Under the pieces are notes generated by a model. The model saw only the letters and a list, made by a program, of their open reading frames with translations. It made no database searches and had not been told where the DNA came from. From positions 1 to 64,000 of the forward strand of contig SUYN01000005.1 in NCBI GenBank assembly GCA_015060405.1: a stretch of DNA of 64,000 nucleotides, given 5' to 3'. Shown here in pieces: positions 7,766 to 16,094 of the stretch. The DNA comes from Bacteroidales bacterium. Lineage in GTDB: Bacteria; Bacteroidota; Bacteroidia; Bacteroidales; UBA932. How positions within the stretch are numbered: the first letter of the stretch is position 1; each line of letters opens with the position of its first letter. A program made the position numbers and the translations under genes.

Positions 7766-8371
7766 ATGAAAAGACTGCTTTCTTCAATTGCCTTACTGAT
7801 AATTTCAGGCTTTGTATGTCTTGCCCAGACTGATGAATCAAGACATGAGATTTCTGTAAGCTATGGCTACATCACTCTACCTCAAGCTGTTGACCTCATT
7901 GGCGCAGGTGGAGGAACAGTGCTGGGCGGATTATTAGCAGGAATAGTAGATGTAATTGCTCCAGGAGATCAGGAGTCTCCCAAAAGAATCGATAATGGTG
8001 GTACCGGTGGTTTCAGTTTTCAGTATCTGTATTCTCTTAACAGGACAATAAAACTGGGAGGCACTGTTTGCTATGAAAGCACCTGGGGCGAATGGAATAA
8101 CGGAAGTGACTACATTGTGCATTATCCTGCAATAATGGCAACCTCAAAGTTCATATGGTTCAATCATGAGCATTTCGGAATGTACTCCAAACTTTCTTTA
8201 GGTATGATGCTGGTCCTTGACGGCAAGAATGAAGACAAGCCGATTCCGATGCCAGCAGGCCAGGTGTCATCCGTATGTATGGAGTTCGGAGGAAAGGCAT
8301 TACGTGGCTTCCTTGAAACTGGTTGGGGTAATCAAGGCCTATTAAATTTTGGAGTGAAGTTCAGTTTCTGA
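7766..8371 (+). CDS. Secreted beta-rich (barrel-like) protein, unknown
   Basis: The frame is open from 7703, but the ATG at 7766 begins a clear signal peptide (MKRLLSSIALLIISGFVCLAQ), giving 201 residues. Strand-like segments include HEISVSYGYITL, GGFSFQYLYSLN, IKLGGTVCYE, YSKLSLGMMLVLDG and the closing LLNFGVKFSF with a terminal Phe, as expected for an outer-membrane barrel. A glycine-rich hydrophobic stretch (LIGAGGGTVLGGLLAGIVDVI) sits after the first strand. It is not recognised as a known family. Confidence 0.6.
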   Translation: MKRLLSSIALLIISGFVCLAQTDESRHEISVSYGYITLPQAVDLIGAGGGTVLGGLLAGIVDVIAPGDQESPKRIDNGGTGGFSFQYLYSLNRTIKLGGTVCYESTWGEWNNGSDYIVHYPAIMATSKFIWFNHEHFGMYSKLSLGMMLVLDGKNEDKPIPMPAGQVSSVCMEFGGKALRGFLETGWGNQGLLNFGVKFSF

Positions 8372-8428
8372 ATATTCCACTTTAACTTCCGGTATGGAAG
8401 CATTGAAAGTATTATTACGTTGTTTTAT

Positions 8429-9283
8429 ATGAAAAGGATAATTTCCATTTTGGCTGCCATTGCCGTTGCATCAGTATTCCACGCATGTACTCCAGAGTAT
8501 TTCGAATGTACCGTCATGTCGCCACAGACCGATGACATTCTTCCTCAAAAGGGTTGTGCCCTGAAGGTTCCATTCAGGCATTATCCGGTGACACGCTTTC
8601 AACCAGGCGAGGCATATCAGTACTTCCGTTTTCAGGCCAAGGTCAATGGTGAGGTCTATTCGTATGCACTCAACCCAGGTAGCATCAATGAGGATATGAG
8701 GGATTTGCAGTATTTCACGACCGTAGTGCCATGGAATGACAGTTTTGAACAGCGCACCGTCAGCATAGAGATTTCTTATGACAGAGATTATTCCGGAAAA
8801 CATTGGACCGAGTGGGAGGAGATATACTCCTGCAACCAGCTCGGCTTGAGCAATGGACAGGCTCCGGTCCTCGAAGATCTGAAAAACCGGACAGTCGCAT
8901 TGAAGTCCAAAGGAAAGACCTTCAAGATGGATGTCGCAGACAATGCCTCTGGACAGGCTCTGAAACTATTGCTTATGGAAGGCGACTTGAACTTTGAGAT
9001 GTTTGTAGCAGATAATTGCATGTCTTCAATGTCAGGAGACGCAACCAGACTTCTCAGTGAGCGGATCCCTTTGAATCATAAGGAGTATAAATCCATTTCG
9101 GTGGGTGAGGTACACATGTATGATCATGGATTCTTCGTTATAGAAAACGAAAACAGGAAAAGAGGAATCAGCGGCCGTGACACCTTGCTGGGAGGAATCG
9201 CCAAGGAGGATCGGGATAGTTTCAACCATTTCTGTCTGGATGAATCAGATGGTCTGATTATCACGCTGACCCTCCTTCCTTGA
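8429..9283 (+). CDS. Lipoprotein, unknown
   Basis: From the ATG at 8429 the protein has 284 residues. The signal MKRIISILAAIAVASVFHAC ends in a Cys suitable for lipidation; the ORF could also open at a TTG three codons earlier. The mature part is beta-rich with aromatic residues (YQYFRFQAKVNGEVYSYAL, RTVSIEISYDRDY) and ends in GLIITLTLLP, resembling Bacteroidota surface lipoproteins. No catalytic motif is seen. It follows the secreted unknowns and precedes a possible 55-residue lipoprotein and an acyltransferase. Confidence 0.65.
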   Translation: MKRIISILAAIAVASVFHACTPEYFECTVMSPQTDDILPQKGCALKVPFRHYPVTRFQPGEAYQYFRFQAKVNGEVYSYALNPGSINEDMRDLQYFTTVVPWNDSFEQRTVSIEISYDRDYSGKHWTEWEEIYSCNQLGLSNGQAPVLEDLKNRTVALKSKGKTFKMDVADNASGQALKLLLMEGDLNFEMFVADNCMSSMSGDATRLLSERIPLNHKEYKSISVGEVHMYDHGFFVIENENRKRGISGRDTLLGGIAKEDRDSFNHFCLDESDGLIITLTLLP

Positions 9284-9310
9284 CATGACCCGGAATAATT
9301 CCATCTGCAA

Positions 9311-9478
9311 GTGAACCAAAGATTATCTTTGGCATATTCAATCTTCAGGAGATCGATCTTCGCCCTTTCATGCATCGGCATTGTAAATGCGGCTGCAGGA
9401 TGTGAAGATATTGACGAGTTCACCTATCAGGTTGAGGGTAACAATGGGGGTGAAAACACATGGAAACAGACGCAGTAA
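9311..9478 (+). CDS. Possible 55-residue lipoprotein (GTG start)
   Basis: A GTG at 9311 opens a frame closing at TAA 9476-9478. The first 31 residues read as a signal with basic start, hydrophobic core and a lipobox-like AAAGC. The remainder is short, acidic and polar (EDIDEFTYQVEGNNGG). It could be a genuine small lipoprotein or the stub of a larger, lost one, since this region contains other truncated secreted genes. Confidence 0.35.
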   Translation: MNQRLSLAYSIFRRSIFALSCIGIVNAAAGCEDIDEFTYQVEGNNGGENTWKQTQ

Positions 9479-9541
9479 AACGGCATACAGTCAATCTATA
9501 CTCTGACTGCAAAAAGTTTTGACTGAATCCATTTCTACCGC

Positions 9542-10507
9542 TTGAAAGACCGTAACATACAGACATTCCGTGCCATAGCCATCATCGCTGTGGTCATGAT
9601 CCATACCACACCCTCAGGACAATGGCAGATATTCTTCAAGCCAGTCATAAATTTCGCGGTTGCGACATTCATTTTTCTGTCTGGCTATCTCACCGGAACC
9701 GGCTGTGACAACTGGCATAGATTCTATCGCAGACGCATTACGCGGGTGATTGTGCCATACTTTATATGGACAGTCATATACAGCATTCCGGACATCCGGT
9801 CAGCAGGTCCGGCAGCATTGGTGAAGAACCTGCTTTGCGCCAATGCCACCACTACGTTGTACTACATCTTCGTCTATATTCAGTTCGTCCTCCTGACTCC
9901 TCTGCTGGGCAGACTGGCAGAATCTCCGTACAGACCTCTTGGATGGCTGGTGACGCCGCTGTCTGTGATCATTTTCAAATATATCCCTGTTTTTGGAGGC
10001 ATGCACCCGGACAGATATATGGTGCTCTTCTGGAATGACGCCTGTCTCGGATGGTTTACATTCTATTATCTCGGGCTGGTTCTCGGCAACAAGATTATAG
10101 ACCGGAAATTCAACATCTGGAACCTGACGGTCCTGTATTGCGCTTCTCTGCTTCTGCAGATGACCGAGGGATATATATGGTCTGCTGTGGATCCGGCCGG
10201 ATGCGGCTCACAGCTCAAGCTGACATCCATCCTGTCCAGCTCGATCTTCATGCTGATGATATATTACATTCTTGACGGCAGCCATAATGAGCCAAGGGGC
10301 AGATTCCTCAGCACGATCGGAGACTGTTCATCCGGAATATTCTTCGTTCATATGATGATCCTGAAAGGGCTCGAACCTCTGACATTCTATAAAGCCCTTC
10401 CTTATCCGGTAAATTCTGTTGTTGTTCTGACCATCAGCTTTATCTTCTGCTACATATTATCAGCAGCATCGGGTAAAAAGGCAGGGCGTTGGGTCGGATT
10501 GACATAA
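9542..10507 (+). CDS. Acyltransferase family 3 membrane protein
   Basis: 321 residues, about ten membrane helices. The N-terminus has the family signature: FRAIAIIAVVMIH with the conserved His21, and then FYRRRITRVIVPYFIW, the RRxxR-x3-PY motif. Such proteins move acyl groups (often acetyl or succinyl) onto cell-surface sugars at the inner membrane. The reading frame opens at TTG 9542, directly before KDRNIQTF; no in-frame ATG fits better. Neighbours are a lipoprotein gene and the sigma-barrel fusion; the gene is not in the polysaccharide operon. Confidence 0.82.
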   Translation: MKDRNIQTFRAIAIIAVVMIHTTPSGQWQIFFKPVINFAVATFIFLSGYLTGTGCDNWHRFYRRRITRVIVPYFIWTVIYSIPDIRSAGPAALVKNLLCANATTTLYYIFVYIQFVLLTPLLGRLAESPYRPLGWLVTPLSVIIFKYIPVFGGMHPDRYMVLFWNDACLGWFTFYYLGLVLGNKIIDRKFNIWNLTVLYCASLLLQMTEGYIWSAVDPAGCGSQLKLTSILSSSIFMLMIYYILDGSHNEPRGRFLSTIGDCSSGIFFVHMMILKGLEPLTFYKALPYPVNSVVVLTISFIFCYILSAASGKKAGRWVGLT

Positions 10508-10581
10508 AGAACTGATAAAATACGGATTTTCGACGCAGTATTTAAAGAATATTGCATCTATAAAGAATAAGTTGGATTCAG

Positions 10582-12210
10582 ATGGACCTCAAAGGCATAG
10601 TCAACGGATGCAGATCATCAGAGCCTGAAAGCATCAGGGCTCTGTATGACCTGTATTCGGACACGCTGATGAAGCAGTGTATGTTCTATGTCAGATCCAG
10701 GAATGAAGCCTATGACCTGTTCCACGATGCATTCCTGATAATCATCTCCAAGATCGGCCAGCTGAGGAATCCTCTTAAACTCGAATCCTGGATGACAAGC
10801 ATTGTAAGGAACCTCGCCTTGCAGCACATCAAGGAACGTAAAAGGCATCTGCCTGAAACAGAAATGGCAGATGTCATAGATGAGGTTGACTCTCCATATT
10901 ACCAGCCCGTACCCCTCGATGTCCTGATGTCCATGATAGACAGACTCCCGGAACAATATGGGAATGTATTCAGGATGTCTGTCCTGGACGGTCTCTCGCA
11001 TAAGGAGATCGGTGCAATCCTGGGGATAGAGGAAAGGACGTCGTCATCTGACCTTTTCAGAGCCAGGGCAATACTGAAAGAAGCCATCAGGAAGTACTGG
11101 GCAGGTGGGCTTGCCCTGTTATTCATAGCCCTGACTCCCCTCTTATGGAAAGAAACGCGAGAGGCTTCCGATCATATTCCATCCGACATCCGCATAGTCC
11201 GCATGGAGGATCCTGCAGCCCGTATCGATATAGTCATCCCGGATCCGCAGGTTCCGCAGCTCATACCTCTGACGGCCGGATGTAAGGAAGCATCTGCCAT
11301 TGAATGCAAGGACAGCACCGAAGTGATCGGCAGTCAGGAAATCTTTGAGAATGACACAGTTACACACATCCCACGGGACATCAGGAATTATGCCTGGGAG
11401 GGCGTCGACTGGGAGGAAGATGAGAAACCGTCATATAGAAGGAAGGCATCCATCCGTCTCCAGTTCTCGAACATGCCTGGCTCAATGTCCAGAAACATAC
11501 CGATGAATCCGAACAGCGGCCTGCTGGCAGATCTTCTTCCTAAGAACGACTATGTAAGTACCGAAACAAAGATTGATTCGTGGAGCGATCTGGAAAGGCT
11601 CCTGGCCGATCTGGCTCAGAACTATCCAGACTCCACGATGTATTCATCCTTACATTCAATAGCCGTTGGCAATGCTCATGCAGGCAACAATAGGCTCGAG
11701 GAGGAACGTGAATATGCCCGTCCTTTTACTGTCGGGATCACCGTCGGCCTGGAGATCAATCGCCAATGGAGTGTGATCACCGGACTGGAATACTCGAGAT
11801 TGTCATCCCGTGCCAGATCAGGAATTGACACGGTTGCGGTGAGCAACAGGCAGACCATCCATTATCTGGGAGTGCCTGTCGGAGCATCATATGCACTATG
11901 GAACAGAAGACACATCAACATATCAGCATCTGCATACGGACGTCTTGACATCCCTGTTGCGGCCTCAAATGTCATAGAGCATCACAATGGAAGCGTCATG
12001 ACCTACAGCCAGGCTCTGCCTATGAGAGTCCCTCTCCAGTGGTCTTTGGGGGCAGGATTATGCTTCCGGTACACATTGGGATCTGACATAAGCATATATG
12101 CAGAACCACAGATACAGTACCATTTCGGCCCGGGCGGCAACGTGCGTACGATCTGGACAGAAAGACCTCTCGATCTTGCTGTACCGATAGGAATCCGCTT
12201 CACCTGGTAG
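10582..12210 (+). CDS. ECF sigma factor fused through a TM helix to a C-terminal outer-membrane beta-barrel
   Basis: One uninterrupted 542-residue frame. Residues ~21-85 are sigma region 2 (DLYSDTLMKQCMFYV, AYDLFHDAFLIIISKI, ESWMTSIVRNLALQHI). Residues ~113-170 are region 4 (LPEQYGNVFRMSVLDGLSH followed by KEIGAILGIEERTSSSDLFRAR). A single hydrophobic helix spans ~173-189 (WAGGLALLFIALTPLLW). A long polar, Pro-rich linker follows to ~375, then about eight amphipathic strands (FTVGITVGLEINRQWSVITGLEY ... LAVPIGIRFTW) ending in a terminal Trp, as in PF13568-type barrels. The predicted topology puts DNA-binding domains in the cytoplasm and a barrel in the outer membrane on one chain. I recall Bacteroidota sigma genes next to separate anti-sigma/TM/barrel genes; a direct fusion is unusual. 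Cleavage in the linker or helix could free the sigma part; that is inference. Confidence 0.88.
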   Translation: MDLKGIVNGCRSSEPESIRALYDLYSDTLMKQCMFYVRSRNEAYDLFHDAFLIIISKIGQLRNPLKLESWMTSIVRNLALQHIKERKRHLPETEMADVIDEVDSPYYQPVPLDVLMSMIDRLPEQYGNVFRMSVLDGLSHKEIGAILGIEERTSSSDLFRARAILKEAIRKYWAGGLALLFIALTPLLWKETREASDHIPSDIRIVRMEDPAARIDIVIPDPQVPQLIPLTAGCKEASAIECKDSTEVIGSQEIFENDTVTHIPRDIRNYAWEGVDWEEDEKPSYRRKASIRLQFSNMPGSMSRNIPMNPNSGLLADLLPKNDYVSTETKIDSWSDLERLLADLAQNYPDSTMYSSLHSIAVGNAHAGNNRLEEEREYARPFTVGITVGLEINRQWSVITGLEYSRLSSRARSGIDTVAVSNRQTIHYLGVPVGASYALWNRRHINISASAYGRLDIPVAASNVIEHHNGSVMTYSQALPMRVPLQWSLGAGLCFRYTLGSDISIYAEPQIQYHFGPGGNVRTIWTERPLDLAVPIGIRFTW

Positions 12211-12274
12211 AATCTGACGCAGTATCTGCCTGTGCAGTCAATCTATAAGACAGACACCATAAGGCAGAGTGTGA

Positions 12275-13057
12275 ATGAAAGACAGATATACAGACAGGAG
12301 GATATATTTTGAGGAACTTGCCCGGACCTCAACGGAGTACATCTCAAGATACATATCGGCATATAAAGAGATAAGGTCAGGTCATCATGTCATTGAGATA
12401 GGATGCGGCGAGGGCGGCAATCTGGTGCCGTTTGCCGGGCTCGGGTGCGATGTGTGCGGAATAGACATCTCCAAGGGGAAGATTTCCGATGCGCGGACAT
12501 TCTTTCAGGAGAAAGGGTTAAAAGGAGAATTCATCTGTTCCGATTTCATCCGATTCGACATAGGGCCGCACATCGGAAAATATGACATCGTGATCATGCA
12601 CGATGTCATAGAACACATCAGTCCGGCAGACAAGCATGCATTCATGTCAAGGGCCAAGGCATTATTGAGACCCTCCGGGGTGATGATGTCAGCATTCCCA
12701 GCGTGGAATATGCCATTCGGAGGACATCAGCAGATATGCAGGAGCCGTCTATGCCGCCTGCCCTTCATACACCTGTTGCCTGAAAGATGGTATAGAGGGT
12801 ATCTGAAGACATGCAATGAGAAGGAAGACAGGATAGATGAGCTTATGAGCATCAGAAGAGCGGGGATGAGCATCGAAAGCTTTGAAGAGCTATGCAGCAG
12901 GTCGGGGCTGAAGATCCAGGACAGGACACTATGGCTGGTCAATCCTCATTATAAGGCAAAGTTCAGCTTGAGGCCGGTCAGGCTGCATATGCCATGGTGC
13001 AGATGGCTTAGAAACCACCTGTCGACATCATGTTTCCATATCCTCACAATCAAATAA
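12275..13057 (+). CDS. Class I SAM-dependent methyltransferase
   Basis: 260 residues. SAM-binding motif I is clear (VIEIGCGEGGN near residues 40-50), followed by the acidic end of strand 2 (VCGIDIS) and the post-I motif YDIVIMHDVIEHIS. The C-terminal third (PERWYRGYLKTCNEKEDRIDELMSIRRAGMS) is substrate-specific and not recognisable. It starts 64 nt after the sigma-barrel ORF on the same strand and runs directly into the next lipoprotein gene. The substrate is unknown. Confidence 0.82.
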   Translation: MKDRYTDRRIYFEELARTSTEYISRYISAYKEIRSGHHVIEIGCGEGGNLVPFAGLGCDVCGIDISKGKISDARTFFQEKGLKGEFICSDFIRFDIGPHIGKYDIVIMHDVIEHISPADKHAFMSRAKALLRPSGVMMSAFPAWNMPFGGHQQICRSRLCRLPFIHLLPERWYRGYLKTCNEKEDRIDELMSIRRAGMSIESFEELCSRSGLKIQDRTLWLVNPHYKAKFSLRPVRLHMPWCRWLRNHLSTSCFHILTIK

Positions 13058-13087
13058 GTGAACACATTAATTTATAATACTTTGACC

Positions 13088-13495
13088 ATGAAACGGATCA
13101 TGACAATTCTGGCAGCACTGGCCTGCCTGTGTGCTTGTAAAAAGCATGAACACCCTCATTGGCTGCACGACACGTGGAGCGGGACATACGACATCATCCT
13201 GACCAATAATGACACAGGAGAGAGCGAGGCACATGTGGCTGAGATCACGCTGACATTTTCAGATGACAGATCTGAATGTGTCGTAGAAAAAGGGATCCAG
13301 GGGCTGATGGCTGTTACAAGAAAGACCTACAAGATCTACATGAATGAGAATGTCTTCATTCTGAATGAAGGCATCTATGATTCGAGGATTCTTTATAGCG
13401 GAGAGCTCACAGATGAGGGTAGGCTCACTCTTACATGGTACACCGGAGCAGAGGTGTTCTCTGCTGAACTTGTAGCTCAAATCCGTACCCGATGA
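13088..13495 (+). CDS. Small lipoprotein, lipocalin-like, unknown
   Basis: The ATG at 13088 starts a signal with lipobox (LAALACLCAC) and gives 135 residues. The mature part begins WLHDTWSGTYDIIL and consists of successive beta-strands (EITLTFSDDRSECVVE, RKTYKIYMNENVFIL, LTLTWYTGAEVF), the pattern of small lipocalin-like Bacteroidota lipoproteins. A GTG at 13058, overlapping the methyltransferase stop, is in frame but would spoil the signal. It overlaps the next lipoprotein gene by 4 nt (ATGA). Confidence 0.65.
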   Translation: MKRIMTILAALACLCACKKHEHPHWLHDTWSGTYDIILTNNDTGESEAHVAEITLTFSDDRSECVVEKGIQGLMAVTRKTYKIYMNENVFILNEGIYDSRILYSGELTDEGRLTLTWYTGAEVFSAELVAQIRTR

Positions 13496-13836
13496 AACAC
13501 ATCATTATGATCTGCACCGCCCTGATTTCAATATCAGCGATGAACGGCTGCCAGAAGCTGTCCGACGGAACAGGAATCTTGAAAGTAGAGGTCCCGGTAT
13601 TCTATTTCGAATCCGAGGTCCGCGTCTATCCCTATGGATCCGAAGACAGCATGAAGCCTCTCCACACAGTGATGGCAGTGGAAGGCAAGCCTCAATCCTT
13701 CACCTTCAGACTCAATGTCGGAAATTATATTGTCAATCATTACGGCGTAAGCAAGACCGTACAGATACAGGAAGGAGAAGAAGTAACCGTACATTTCCAC
13801 GGTCATAATGACTGCCATTCAGCCCGGACAAATTAA
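13492..13836 (+). CDS. Small lipoprotein, unknown
   Basis: 114 residues. The signal ends at MNGC (lipobox). The mature part has beta-strands with an EVRVYPYGSED motif and FRLNVGNYIVNHYG, reminiscent of the Ig-like DUF5017/fimbrillin-associated type, but I cannot place it. The 4-nt ATGA overlap with the preceding lipoprotein gene indicates translational coupling, so the two are probably made together. Confidence 0.6.
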   Translation: MKHIIMICTALISISAMNGCQKLSDGTGILKVEVPVFYFESEVRVYPYGSEDSMKPLHTVMAVEGKPQSFTFRLNVGNYIVNHYGVSKTVQIQEGEEVTVHFHGHNDCHSARTN

Positions 13837-13916
13837 GAGAAGACAGCCTTGGAGTCATAAAGGACATCCGCAGGTTCCGAATCCTCGATGACATACTTAA
13901 GGACATGGAGGAATAA
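13834..13916 (+). pseudogene. Remnant copy of the 3' end of the gene at 4928-5518
   Basis: The last ~60 bases, up to the TAA at 13914-13916, match the 3' end of 4928-5518 nearly base for base (the segment encoding KDI..RFRILDDILKD, then a stop). The preceding TAAGAGAAGACAGC also matches 5397-5410. Between these blocks about 60 bp present in the parent gene are missing. The remnant overlaps the stop of the preceding lipoprotein gene. Confidence 0.75.
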
Positions 13917-14080
13917 GTCTGCAGCAGGACAAAAAGTGAGATATTTCAAATGAACGTCGAACGAAATGACGTCTGAATGCATCTATATAGGGATGCAAGG
14001 TGTGGGAAACTCTGTTCAGGCCATGCATTCAATGGATATATCACCGGATCAAGCCGGCGATTCTGAAACTACAAAGGATT

Positions 14081-14289
14081 ATGAAACGGTTTCTCTTATT
14101 ATTATCTGTCATTTTATCGGCAACCCCTCTTCATGCACAGAAGGACCTCGAGAACAACGAGGTCTTTGTCACAGTCGGAGCTGATGTCCCCATGTACAAC
14201 GGCATTGAAAGCGATGTGATCATCGGCATCCATTAAAGCATATAAGGTGGTTCTTCACCTTCAGCAGAGGACTGGCGTTCAGATTCTGA
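14081..14289 (+). pseudogene. Collapsed outer-membrane barrel gene
   Basis: From the ATG at 14081 the frame encodes a signal peptide (MKRFLLLLSVILSATPLHAQ) and the first strand of a barrel (NEVFVTVGADVPMYNG), then stops at 14234-14236. In another frame, 14242-14289 encodes a typical closing strand RWFFTFSRGLAFRF and a stop. The two ends of a barrel gene are thus kept and the middle is deleted. A still more decayed copy of the closing strand is at 3179-3224. Confidence 0.65.
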
Positions 14290-14377
14290 CAGGGAATCCT
14301 GTTTTTCTCAACAGATCGAATAGTACTATGAGGCTGTTTCGTCGTCTTATATATGAACATCTTAACAAGTATACGAC

Positions 14378-14827
14378 ATGAAAACGAAAATCATATTTAT
14401 ACTCACGGCTGTAATGGCATTGTCATCATGTTCACTCATCAGGCATTATCCTGTAGAGCCGGAGTACAACAAGAACTGGAAAGGCAGGAGTCATTCTGAA
14501 ATCGTGATCAGTTTCGGAGCTCCGGACCGGGTGGAATCTGACGGCAACGGGGGAAGCATACTTGTATATGAGCAGCTCACCACAACAACCACTACGGACG
14601 TAGACACCCATTTCGGCAATTTCGACCCGGACTACACTACAAAGGTCAAAACCCACAAACTATATACGCATTTCTTCATCGGACCTGACAATATCTGCTA
14701 CCATGTCAAGAGCAACAAGTCGGCAATGGATCCCCGAAGCAGGAAGATCATCAACACCGGCGCGAAGGTATGGGTGGGCACATTAGGACTGTCAATCCTG
14801 CTTGTGCCTATGCTGCTTGCGCTGTAG
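14378..14827 (+). CDS. Lipoprotein with BamE/SmpA-like N-terminal motif
   Basis: 149 residues with a lipobox (VMALSSC). The segment WKGRSHSEIVISFGAPDRVESDGNGGSILVYE resembles the helix-turn-strand of BamE/SmpA-like domains (G-x5-V-x3-G-x-P). A threonine-rich strand (TTTTTTDVD) follows, and the C-terminus is hydrophobic (LGLSILLVPMLLAL), possibly a membrane anchor, which is odd for an outer-membrane lipoprotein. It is the first gene of a five-gene group ending at 17226, with the CsgG-like gene starting 45 nt after its stop. Confidence 0.65.
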   Translation: MKTKIIFILTAVMALSSCSLIRHYPVEPEYNKNWKGRSHSEIVISFGAPDRVESDGNGGSILVYEQLTTTTTTDVDTHFGNFDPDYTTKVKTHKLYTHFFIGPDNICYHVKSNKSAMDPRSRKIINTGAKVWVGTLGLSILLVPMLLAL

Positions 14828-14871
14828 ACACATCCGCCAATAATTATCCAAATGATACAGACACAGAAGAT

Positions 14872-15750
14872 ATGAAAGCAATCTACAGATTTTTAGTTGC
14901 CCTGCTTATGGTCATGACGGCACTGCCTCTGGCTGCGCAGGGCGAAAGGACAATCAAAAGAAAGGTGGCTATAGGCCGGTTCTCCAACGAGACACAGTAC
15001 GCAAAGGGAGTGTTCTATGACAAGGAGAACGACCCTATGAGAAAGCAGGCTCTTGACATCCTTTCCACCAGGCTTGCATCGACAGGAAAGTTCATTCTTC
15101 TTGAAAGGGAGGACCTGGACATTCTCTTGAGTGAGGCAGGCGAAGGCATGAACAAGATCGGAGCCGACTACATCATTCTCGGATCCATCACCGAATTCGG
15201 CCGCAAGACAGAGGGAGAGCAGAAGGTGTTCTCATCTACAAAGACACAGACAGTAGAAGCCGCAGTAAGCATCCGTCTGGTCGAGGCAGCCACAGGACTG
15301 ATCATCTATTCGGACGAGGCCAAGGGTTTTGCAGAGACATCGAGCAAGCAGACCATGGGCATCGGCGGCACTGCAGGTTATGATGCCACACTCAGCGACA
15401 AAGCCATATCGGCAGCATTGTCGCAGCTTGTCGAGAACATCATAAACAAGTGTATGGACAAGCCTTGGAGATCATTTATCCTTTCAGTGGAAGACGGCGC
15501 ATACATCATCTCCGGAGGAACATCGCAGGGACTCGTTGCCGGTGACAGCTTCACCGTGTACAGAAAGGGCAAGGTCGTGAAGAATCCTCAGACCGGGATG
15601 AATGTGGAGCTTCCGGGGACCAGGACCGGAGTGATCACAATCCAGTCTTCATTCGGCGACACTCCTGAGACAGAACTTTCGTTCTGCAGCTATGAGGGAG
15701 AGGCACTGGATGTGGATAATCTCATGAATTATTACATAATGGACAAATAG
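14872..15750 (+). CDS. CsgG/HfaB family protein
   Basis: 292 residues from the ATG at 14872 (an upstream in-frame start at 14770 lies inside the previous gene). The signal ends ALPLAAQ with no lipobox Cys, unlike E. coli CsgG. The CsgG core (PF03783) is clear: KRKVAIGRFSNETQ, LSTRLASTGKFILLERED, GADYIILGSITEFG, and VEAAVSIRLVEAATGLIIYSDEAKG. The C-terminal ~85 residues form a separate domain (GLVAGDSFTVYRKGKVVKNPQTG). Homologues often neighbour DUF4810 and DUF799 lipoproteins, exactly as here. It probably belongs to an outer-membrane lipoprotein complex; no curli-like substrate gene is in the window. Confidence 0.85.
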   Translation: MKAIYRFLVALLMVMTALPLAAQGERTIKRKVAIGRFSNETQYAKGVFYDKENDPMRKQALDILSTRLASTGKFILLEREDLDILLSEAGEGMNKIGADYIILGSITEFGRKTEGEQKVFSSTKTQTVEAAVSIRLVEAATGLIIYSDEAKGFAETSSKQTMGIGGTAGYDATLSDKAISAALSQLVENIINKCMDKPWRSFILSVEDGAYIISGGTSQGLVAGDSFTVYRKGKVVKNPQTGMNVELPGTRTGVITIQSSFGDTPETELSFCSYEGEALDVDNLMNYYIMDK

Positions 15751-15752
15751 AC

Positions 15753-16094
15753 ATGCAGAAGACATTGATAATCGCAGCCTTCACCCTATTGCTGACAGGC
15801 TGCGGAGTGGGAAACTACTCGGTACAGTCAGGCGTGGAGGATGCGGCCTACATCTCCTTCACCGATGACGTAAAACAGGATATCACGGTCACTGTCGACG
15901 ACAGGACCTATCACATCAGGACTGTAAGGCAGAAGGCCTACAAGAGCGGAAGAAACATCAGGCAGACTGCACTGAACACGATAAAGACCACACCGGGAGA
16001 ACACGAAGTCAAGGTGTCGGGCAACGGTGCCGTGCAGGAGTTTGACAAGAAGATATTCCTCTCTTCAGGGGAACATAAGATCATCGGATTATGA
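15753..16094 (+). CDS. Small lipoprotein of the CsgG cluster, unknown
   Basis: 113 residues with a lipobox (LLLTGC). The mature part is one small beta domain (DITVTVDDRTYHIRTVRQKAYKSGRNI and PGEHEVKVSGNGAVQEFDKKIFLSSGEHKIIGL), reading like a PEGA-type surface or carrier domain. It begins 2 nt after the CsgG-like stop and overlaps the DUF4810 gene by 4 nt, so it is an integral member of the operon. Confidence 0.65.
   Translation: MQKTLIIAAFTLLLTGCGVGNYSVQSGVEDAAYISFTDDVKQDITVTVDDRTYHIRTVRQKAYKSGRNIRQTALNTIKTTPGEHEVKVSGNGAVQEFDKKIFLSSGEHKIIGL

Noticed and set aside
10582..12210. Sigma-barrel fusion as a simple sequencing error
   Set aside because: The joining region is a coherent transmembrane helix followed by a coding-like polar linker with no sign of a lost stop or a second signal peptide. 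An error is not excluded but is not supported by the sequence.
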